NCBI GenBank assembly: GCA_025964065.1
Contig: JAOPZO010000261.1
Coordinates: 1-7,419 of the forward strand
Direction: 5' to 3'
Length of the DNA stretch: 7,419 bases
From: Solirubrobacterales bacterium
GTDB lineage: Bacteria > Actinomycetota > Thermoleophilia > Solirubrobacterales > Solirubrobacteraceae
The notes beneath the pieces were generated by a model. The model saw nothing but the letters and a program-made list of their open reading frames with translations, searched no databases and was not told where the DNA came from. Numbering within the stretch: position 1 is the stretch's first letter; each line of letters begins with the position of its first letter. The position numbers and the translations under genes were made by a program. Shown here piece by piece: positions 1 to 3,747 of the stretch.

Positions 1-383
1 TCGTCGGCGCCGCCGGCCCACACGGGGTCCGTCGCCCCCGCGACGCGCGGCCGGTCCGGGGCGTGCTCGACGCCGGCGCCGAAGCGCGTCCACGGGCTCC
101 AGCGACCGCCGGCACGGCGCACGCGGACCTCGACGCCCGCGTCGGCGAGGCCGCGGCCACGGAGGCCGAGGAGGTCGAAGCGGCGGGGCGCCTTCAGCGT
201 GCCGGTGGTGCGGCCGCCACCGCGGGTCCAGGCGGCGTGCGGGACGTCGAGGCCGAAGGAGCGGGACGCCGCTGCGGAGGCGGCCCAGCCGTCGGCGGGG
301 GCGCGCACGAGGGTCCCGAGGCCCGCGGCCGCCCCGAGCGCGAGCGCGCTGCGGCGGGTCACGGTGGTGGGCACCGCCTCCAA
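1..383 (-). CDS. Tat-exported N-acetylmuramoyl-L-alanine amidase/PGRP-like protein, N-terminal part only
   Basis: The gene runs off the left edge, so only about 127 N-terminal codons are visible. The reading starts with TTG at 383, which has GGGAG 8 nt upstream. In-frame GTG codons at 374 and 362 are alternatives, but their nearest GGAGG lies 2 nt and 14 nt away, so the start is uncertain. The N-terminus carries a twin-arginine signal (TRRSALALG, Arg10-Arg11), an Ala/Gly/Leu hydrophobic stretch and a likely cleavage site after ASA near residue 37. The following segment has the pattern F-DLLGLRGRG, then VEVRVRRAGGRWSPW, then DPVWAGGAD. I recognise this from the beta-rich domain that precedes the PGRP amidase domain in actinobacterial secreted amidases. 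The zinc-binding catalytic domain is not in the window, so amidase activity is inferred. The expected role is hydrolysis of peptidoglycan stem peptides outside the membrane. The gene has its own upstream gap of about 140 bp after the HxlR gene. Confidence 0.72.
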   Translation of the reverse strand, partial: MEAVPTTVTRRSALALGAAAGLGTLVRAPADGWAASAAASRSFGLDVPHAAWTRGGGRTTGTLKAPRRFDLLGLRGRGLADAGVEVRVRRAGGRWSPWTRFGAGVEHAPDRPRVAGATDPVWAGGAD

Positions 384-423
384 GGTAGGCGCTCCCGCGC
401 CGGTCGCAAGCGGTGCATGGCGT

Positions 424-460
424 CGTGCCGGCATCCCCATTCCCAACGCGCTTCGGCACG
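424..460. repeat. 7-bp inverted repeat upstream of the amidase-like gene
   Basis: CGTGCCG at 424-430 is the exact reverse complement of CGGCACG at 454-460, with a 23-nt spacer. It lies 41-77 bp upstream of the amidase-like gene start. It could be an operator or a weak hairpin, but arms of this length are not rare in DNA this GC-rich. Confidence 0.25.
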
Positions 461-476
461 GAGGGTTGCGGCCCTG

Positions 477-496
477 GGTCCTGCAAGCGGTCCTGC
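477..496. repeat. 8-bp direct repeat GGTCCTGC, 12-bp period
   Basis: GGTCCTGC occurs at 477-484 and again at 489-496, separated by AAGC. It lies in the gap between the HxlR gene and the amidase-like gene, about 95-115 bp upstream of the latter. A tandem pair about one helical turn apart can be a protein-binding site, but chance duplication is possible. Confidence 0.25.
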
Positions 497-506
497 GGGC
501 GCGTCG

Positions 507-524
507 GCGGGCGCCCCCGCCCGC
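507..524 (-). terminator. Putative hairpin terminator of the HxlR gene
   Basis: GCGGGCG at 507-513 and CGCCCGC at 518-524 form a perfect 7-bp all-G/C stem with a 4-nt loop, abutting the HxlR stop codon (525-527). No U-tract follows on the minus strand, which is common in high-GC actinobacteria but lowers confidence that this is an intrinsic terminator. Confidence 0.42.
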
Positions 525-893
525 TCAGACGGTGACGACGTCGCCCGTGCGGGCGTCGCCGGCGGGCACGGCGCAGACCTCGTCTGCGGCGAGCCAGCGG
601 CGGCCGTAGTCGCGCATGCCGTCGATGATCGGCAGGAGCGCGAGCCCCTTCTCCGTCAGCGCGTACTCCACGCGGGGCGGCACCTCGCCGAAGGTCTGCC
701 GCTCGACGATGCCCTCCTCCTCGAGGGCCCGGAGGCGCAGGGAGAGCGTGCGCGGGGAGATCCCGGCGAGGGAGCGCTCGAGCTCGCAGAACCGCGAGGT
801 GCCCGCGGCGAGATCGCGCACGAGCAGGAGGGTCCACTTGCCGCACACGACGTCGGCGGTCAGGCAGACGGGACAGGTCTCATCGACGGGCAT
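525..893 (-). CDS. HxlR-family winged helix-turn-helix regulator, Cys-rich
   Basis: This 122-residue protein is of ordinary HxlR-family length and acts as a small dimeric DNA-binding repressor or activator. Family landmarks occur in order: the N-terminal CPV near residue 7, GKWTLLLVRDL (18-28), the recognition-helix region GISPRTLSLRLRALEEEGIVER (44-65), and the wing with PPRVEYALTEKG (72-83). HxlR proteins typically respond to electrophiles, disulfide stress or small aromatic compounds. This one has five cysteines (7, 10, 17, 36, 107). Cys7 is the commonly conserved position; Cys10 and Cys17 create a C-x2-C-x6-C cluster that I do not associate with ordinary members. The gene follows the AIM24 gene after 34 nt but has its own promoter and an overlapping dyad in that gap, suggesting autoregulation. 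The ATG at 893 is preceded by AGGCGG with 1 nt spacing, too close to be a good Shine-Dalgarno. Its targets are unknown. Confidence 0.93.
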   Translation of the reverse strand: MPVDETCPVCLTADVVCGKWTLLLVRDLAAGTSRFCELERSLAGISPRTLSLRLRALEEEGIVERQTFGEVPPRVEYALTEKGLALLPIIDGMRDYGRRWLAADEVCAVPAGDARTGDVVTV

Positions 894-903
894 TCCGCCT
901 AAG

Positions 904-931
904 ACTTTACCAAGTGAAGCGCCCGTGTCAG
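904..931 (-). promoter_or_regulatory. HxlR gene promoter with overlapping ACTT-N4-AAGT operator-like dyad
   Basis: On the minus strand, CTGACA (931-926) and TAAAGT (909-904) are spaced by 16 nt, giving 5/6 and 4/6 matches to the housekeeping sigma consensus. The -35 overlaps the AIM24 stop codon. The -10 is embedded in ACTTGGTAAAGT (915-904), a dyad with 4-bp half-sites. HxlR-family operators often show ACTT/AAGT-like half-sites, so autoregulation is plausible. The -10 ends only 10 nt before the ATG, so the expected mRNA leader is very short, about 3-5 nt. Confidence 0.6.
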
Positions 932-1638
932 CCCTTGAGCAGGCCGCCGAGCCCGCCCTGCGCCGCCCCCGTGGCCGGCGGCACCGGCCGCCCCTCCGAG
1001 GGCTGGACGAGCACCCAGCCCGTGCCGCCGAACGCCATCTGCACCGACTCGCCCGAGCCGCCGCGGAGCATGCTCCTCATCCCGCCCGAGTCGACCTTGA
1101 TCGAGGTCGTGACCCCGGAGGACCACGTGATCGCCGCCTGCGGGTCCGCGAACGTCGGCGCGGAGCCCACGTCGAGGCGGACGGGCGGCCCGTCGGAGAG
1201 GATCGCGACCGCGCCCGTGCCCTGCAGCGCCGTGTTGTAGAGCCCGCCGCCCATCATCGCGCTGGCGCCCTGCATGCGCTCGATGGACCAGTCGATGCCC
1301 GCGTCGAACGCGAGGAGGTTCGCCCCGTTGACCGTCACCTTGTCGTCCTGGAGGTGCAGGACGTGGATCTCCTGGGCGGTCTCCGCCAGGAACACCTCGC
1401 CGGTCCCGGACACCTTCATGAGCGACTGCCCCTCCCCCGTCGCCGCCTTCTTGATCATCCGGCCGAGCCCGCCCGCACCCGCGTGCTCGAACCGCACGTC
1501 GCCCTGGTAGGCGACCATCGAGCCGAGCTTCGCCTGGATCGTCACGTCCCGCAGCGAGACCCGCAGGAGCTTGGCGTTCTGCAGGCTGAAGGCCTCGGTG
1601 GAGGTCGTCTCGTCGAACTGGGTGAGGGCGTCGTCCAT
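928..1638 (-). CDS. AIM24 (DUF124) family protein
   Basis: This 236-residue protein is of typical AIM24/DUF124 length. Recognisable family segments are GSMVAYQGDVRFE (39-51), the TGEGQSLMKVSGTGEVFLA region (67-85), VTVNGANLLAFD (101-112), the Gly-rich GGGLYNTALQGTGAVAILSDG stretch, DPQAAITWSS, and the C-terminal FGGTGWVLVQPSEG. The family adopts a beta-rich double-stranded fold. The yeast namesake is mitochondrial; bacterial members have no settled function. No signal peptide or transmembrane segment is visible, so it is probably cytoplasmic. The C-terminus ends in a Gly-rich tail (AAQGGLGGLLKG) that could be a targeting or flexible segment. The ATG has a weak GAGG about 9 nt upstream. The gene lies 67 bp after pilT and 34 bp before the HxlR gene on the same strand. 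Tandem hairpins in the gap after pilT argue against simple readthrough from pilT, but I could not find a clear promoter. Confidence 0.93.
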   Translation of the reverse strand: MDDALTQFDETTSTEAFSLQNAKLLRVSLRDVTIQAKLGSMVAYQGDVRFEHAGAGGLGRMIKKAATGEGQSLMKVSGTGEVFLAETAQEIHVLHLQDDKVTVNGANLLAFDAGIDWSIERMQGASAMMGGGLYNTALQGTGAVAILSDGPPVRLDVGSAPTFADPQAAITWSSGVTTSIKVDSGGMRSMLRGGSGESVQMAFGGTGWVLVQPSEGRPVPPATGAAQGGLGGLLKG

Positions 1639-1675
1639 GCGCCGGAGCCTCGCCGACGCGCGTCACCGGCGCAAG

Positions 1676-1710
1676 CGCCCGGGACCCGGGCGGTGCTGAG
1701 GAACCTCAGC
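1676..1710 (-). terminator. Tandem hairpins at the end of pilT
   Basis: Two perfect stem-loops sit back to back. GCTGAGG/CCTCAGC (1695-1701/1704-1710) overlaps the pilT stop codon. CGCCCGGG/CCCGGGCG (1676-1683/1685-1692) lies just downstream on the minus strand. No T-run follows. The pairing is consistent with a U-less double terminator of high-GC bacteria, or with 3'-end protection or attenuation before the AIM24 gene. Confidence 0.55.
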
Positions 1711-2863
1711 GCAGCGAGGAGGCGGCCGTGACGGGCTTCGCCCGGCCGTTCTCGGCCTGAGTGAGGTCGTCCATGGTCGTGCCGCGGCGACCGTCCGCGG
1801 CGACGAGGAGCTTGAAGTCGTGCGGGGAGCTCGCGGCGGCCATGGCCTGCTCCATGGAGACGCGGCCGGCCTTGAAGTGGCCGAAGAGCGCCTGGTCGAA
1901 GGTCTGCATCCCGTAGTAGCCGCCGTCGGCGATGACCTCGTTGAGCTGCCCGGTCTGCTGCGGGTCCATGATCATGTCGCGGACGCGGCCCGTCATCCGG
2001 AGCACCTCGCAGACCGCGACGCGCCCGCGCCCGTCCGCCGCGGGGACGAGCCGCTGGGAGACCGCGCCCTTGAGCGTCCCGGCGAGCATCGCGCGCACCT
2101 GCTGGTGCATGTGCGGCGGGAAGAAGTCGATGAGGCGGTTGACGGTCTCGGCCGCGTCCACCGTGTGGACCGTGGAGAAGACGAGGTGCCCGGTCTCCGC
2201 GGCGGAGAGCGCGGTGTGGACGGTCTCCTCGTCGCGCATCTCGCCGATCAGGATGACGTCGGGGTCCTGGCGCAGCACGCGGCGCAGCGAGGACTTGAAG
2301 CTCGCGGTGTCCTGCCCGACCTCGCGCTGGTTGATCGCGGAGCGCTTGTCCTCGTGGAGGAACTCGATCGGATCCTCGATCGTCATGACGTGCTTCGCCA
2401 TGGTCGTGTTGATGTGGTCGATCATCGCGGCGAGCGTCGTCGACTTGCCCGAGCCGGTCGTGCCCGTGAGCAGCACGATGCCGCGCTCCTCCTCGGCGAG
2501 CTCGCGGATGACGGGCGGGAGGTCGAGCTCGTCGATCGTCTTGATCGAGACGGGGATGGCCCGGATGACGAGCGAGGCCCAGCCGCGCTGGCGGAAGGCG
2601 TTGACGCGGAAGCGGGCGACGCCGGCGATCGCGTAGGAGAGGTCGACCTCGCCGTCGCGGCGCCACTCCTCGAGCTTCGCCCGGTCGTCCCCGAGCATGT
2701 GGGCGACGGCCGCCTCGGTGTCCGCGTCCTCGAGCACGTCGAACTGCGGGCAGGGCTGCAGCTCGCCGTCCACGCGGATGAGCGGGCGGTTCGGGACCTT
2801 CAGGTGGAGGTCCGAGCCCCCGGCGGAGACCAGGTGGCGCAGGGCGGCGTCGACGTCGAGCAC
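1706..2863 (-). CDS. pilT: Type IV pilus retraction ATPase PilT
   Basis: PilT is a hexameric cytoplasmic ATPase that depolymerises type IV pili for twitching and DNA uptake. From the GTG at 2863 the protein is 385 residues, slightly longer than the usual 340-370. Visible motifs are SDLHLKVPNRPLIRVDGEL (17-35), FRVNAFRQR (85-93), Walker A GTTGSGKS (134-141), the Asp box MTIEDPIEF (160-168), Walker B VILIGEMRDEETV (203-215), the His box GHLVFSTVHT (225-234) and AGTLKGAVSQRL (261-272). All key ATPase residues appear intact. The last 30-35 residues form a polar extension (HDFKLLVAADGRRGTTMDDL and beyond). The start is uncertain: the frame stays open upstream to an ATG at 3013, but that stretch (ARWCRCAARA) has poor third-position bias and no family similarity, and neither start has a clear Shine-Dalgarno. 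No pilB, pilC or pilin gene is nearby, so this is an isolated retraction ATPase here. Confidence 0.95.
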   Translation of the reverse strand: MLDVDAALRHLVSAGGSDLHLKVPNRPLIRVDGELQPCPQFDVLEDADTEAAVAHMLGDDRAKLEEWRRDGEVDLSYAIAGVARFRVNAFRQRGWASLVIRAIPVSIKTIDELDLPPVIRELAEEERGIVLLTGTTGSGKSTTLAAMIDHINTTMAKHVMTIEDPIEFLHEDKRSAINQREVGQDTASFKSSLRRVLRQDPDVILIGEMRDEETVHTALSAAETGHLVFSTVHTVDAAETVNRLIDFFPPHMHQQVRAMLAGTLKGAVSQRLVPAADGRGRVAVCEVLRMTGRVRDMIMDPQQTGQLNEVIADGGYYGMQTFDQALFGHFKAGRVSMEQAMAAASSPHDFKLLVAADGRRGTTMDDLTQAENGRAKPVTAASSLR

Positions 2864-2885
2864 GCTGCCCGCATCGGCCGGGGCG

Positions 2886-2907
2886 CCGCCCGGCTTGAGC
2901 CGGGCGG
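2886..2907 (-). repeat. 9-bp GC hairpin just upstream of the pilT start
   Basis: CCGCCCGGC (2886-2894) and GCCGGGCGG (2899-2907) pair perfectly around a TTGA loop, in which the outer T and A can also pair. On the minus strand it ends 22 nt before the GTG at 2863, so in a pilT leader RNA it would be a stable hairpin close to the initiation site. It has no T-run, so it could be a leader structure or attenuator rather than a terminator. Confidence 0.5.
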
Positions 2908-3055
2908 GCCCGCCTGGACGGGACGGCGCGCCCGTGGCCCCCTGCCGCTCCTCGTCCGCGAGCCCTCCGCCTGCACGAGCGGCGCAACGGCACCACCTCG
3001 CTGCGAAGGGCATCACCCGGCCGTACGCCCACGAGCGCTCGGGCGGCACGACGAC

Positions 3056-3075
3056 GCGGCCGAACGCTCGGCCGC
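3056..3075. repeat. 8-bp inverted repeat GCGGCCGA/TCGGCCGC
   Basis: GCGGCCGA (3056-3063) and TCGGCCGC (3068-3075) flank ACGC. The repeat lies mid-way in the divergent region and overlaps the CGAACGCTCG element. It could be an operator or hairpin; the composition makes chance occurrence possible. Confidence 0.35.
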
Positions 3076-3104
3076 CCGCACTCGACCAGGGCACCCGGCT
3101 GCGG

Positions 3105-3127
3105 GCCACGCGCACGGTGCGCGTGGC
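3105..3127. promoter_or_regulatory. 23-bp perfect palindrome in the divergent pilT/crystallin-like region
   Basis: GCCACGCGCAC (3105-3115) and GTGCGCGTGGC (3117-3127) are perfect 11-bp arms around a single central G. Such a compact palindrome is the form expected of a homodimeric regulator site, and the divergent setting would let it serve both genes. A hairpin-forming sequence is the alternative. Confidence 0.5.
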
Positions 3128-3157
3128 GGGCCGGGGCCCGGGGCGACTCTCACGGAG

Positions 3158-3191
3158 TCCTCACCCATGGCGGGCGTGTCATGGGTGAGGA
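3158..3191. promoter_or_regulatory. 12-bp inverted repeat upstream of the crystallin-like gene
   Basis: TCCTCACCCATG (3158-3169) and CATGGGTGAGGA (3180-3191) are perfect reverse complements with a 10-nt spacer. Arm centres are 22 bp apart, about two helical turns, placing half-sites on the same DNA face. The right arm ends 47 nt before the ATG at 3239. The arms are less GC-extreme than the surroundings, which makes this the strongest operator candidate in the region. Confidence 0.6.
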
Positions 3192-3224
3192 TCCGGGTCG
3201 TGGTCGGCATCGGGTCCGGCCCCC

Positions 3225-3239
3225 TGAAGGAGCCCTTCA
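3225..3239 (+). promoter_or_regulatory. Strong Shine-Dalgarno folded into a small hairpin at the start codon
   Basis: AAGGAG at 3227-3232 lies 6 nt before the ATG at 3239 and fixes that start. It is the best ribosome binding site in the window. TGAAGG (3225-3230) and CCTTCA (3234-3239) are complementary around AGC, so the Shine-Dalgarno and the A of the ATG can fold into a 6-bp, 3-nt-loop hairpin. This may modulate initiation. Confidence 0.6.
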
Positions 3240-3700
3240 TGCCGCTCGCCCGCCGCGCCCTCACGTCCGTCCTCACCGCCGGCACCGTCGCCCTCGCCGG
3301 CCTCGCCGCGGCCGGTCCTGCGCAGGCCGCCGATTCGGTGAAGCTCTGCACGGACGACGGGTACAAGGGCAAGTGCCTGACCCGCACGAGCTACGACTCG
3401 AACTTCTACAACGACGTCTACTGCACCAGGTCCAACCGCGACGTCGCCAAGCCCTTGGACTGCACCTGGCGAGACGGCGGCGCCTCGCGCTTCGAGGACA
3501 AGGTCTCGAGCGTCTCCAACCGGACGTCGCGCTGGTGGAAGCTTTACGAGGACCGGAGCTACGGCGGTTACGTCCTCTGCCTGCGGCCCGGGGGCTACGA
3601 CGCGAACCTCGGCGACAACACGCCGCAGGAGGACGACATCTCCAGCGTGAAGATCCAGGGCCAGGGCCAGCCGACGGGCTGCGACCAGCTCATCGGCTAG
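3239..3700 (+). CDS. Secreted beta/gamma-crystallin-like, peptidase inhibitor family I36-type protein
   Basis: The precursor is 153 residues. A classic Sec signal peptide occupies residues 1-30: Arg5-Arg6, a hydrophobic Leu/Ala/Val core, and AQA before Ala31. The mature part is about 123 residues with six cysteines (37, 46, 62, 75, 114, 148), compatible with three disulfides. Two Greek-key-like repeats are visible. Each ends in the same signature, EDKVSS (86-91) and EDDISS (131-136), resembling the N/D-N/D-x-x-S/T-S calcium clamp of beta/gamma-crystallins but with Glu first. The segment LYEDRSYGGYVLCL (102-115) fits the crystallin strand pattern. Family I36 covers secreted actinobacterial metalloprotease inhibitors of this fold. 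Inhibition is therefore possible, but extracellular calcium-dependent stabilisation is equally possible. The gene is monocistronic: a repeat-rich region lies upstream and a strong terminator downstream. The start is fixed by AAGGAG at 6 nt. Confidence 0.88.
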   Translation: MPLARRALTSVLTAGTVALAGLAAAGPAQAADSVKLCTDDGYKGKCLTRTSYDSNFYNDVYCTRSNRDVAKPLDCTWRDGGASRFEDKVSSVSNRTSRWWKLYEDRSYGGYVLCLRPGGYDANLGDNTPQEDDISSVKIQGQGQPTGCDQLIG

Positions 3701-3708
3701 CGGTCGCG

Positions 3709-3741
3709 CCGGCGCCCGCGTCACCCCGACGCGGGCGCCGG
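3709..3741. terminator. Bidirectional hairpin terminator between convergent genes
   Basis: CCGGCGCCCGCGTC (3709-3722) and GACGCGGGCGCCGG (3728-3741) form a perfect 14-bp stem with a 5-nt ACCCC loop. The hairpin fills nearly all of the 47-bp gap between the stop of the crystallin-like gene (+) and the stop of the acyl-CoA dehydrogenase gene (-). Position and stem strength indicate a shared terminator, without a U-tract on either side. Confidence 0.85.
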
Positions 3742-3747
3742 TCCGGC

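Larger units (their letters stand above)
2864..3238. other. Divergent intergenic region with many inverted repeats
   Basis: These 375 bp separate pilT (minus) from the crystallin-like gene (plus). No open frame here looks coding. It contains several perfect inverted repeats: 2886-2907, 3056-3075, 3105-3127 and 3158-3191. It also contains a self-palindrome CGAGCGCTCG (3032-3041) and a one-mismatch copy CGAACGCTCG (3061-3070) 29 bp away. I could not identify a convincing -10/-35 pair for either gene. The density of dyads suggests a control region, though high GC content inflates such counts. If pilT really starts at 3013, the left 150 bp would be coding. Confidence 0.6.

Noticed and set aside
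381..418. Possible promoter TTGCGA / CTACCT for the amidase-like gene
   Set aside because: The spacing is only 15 nt and the -10 would overlap the start codon, so it is not a usable promoter for this start.
63..902. A 279-codon plus-strand open frame over the amidase-like and HxlR genes
   Set aside because: It is antisense to two minus-strand genes with clear family motifs, and its translation is Ala/Gly/Arg low complexity.
1820..3238. A plus-strand open frame antisense to pilT and continuous with the crystallin-like gene
   Set aside because: The upstream part is a shadow of pilT. Only the portion from ATG 3239, with its signal peptide and AAGGAG, is coding.
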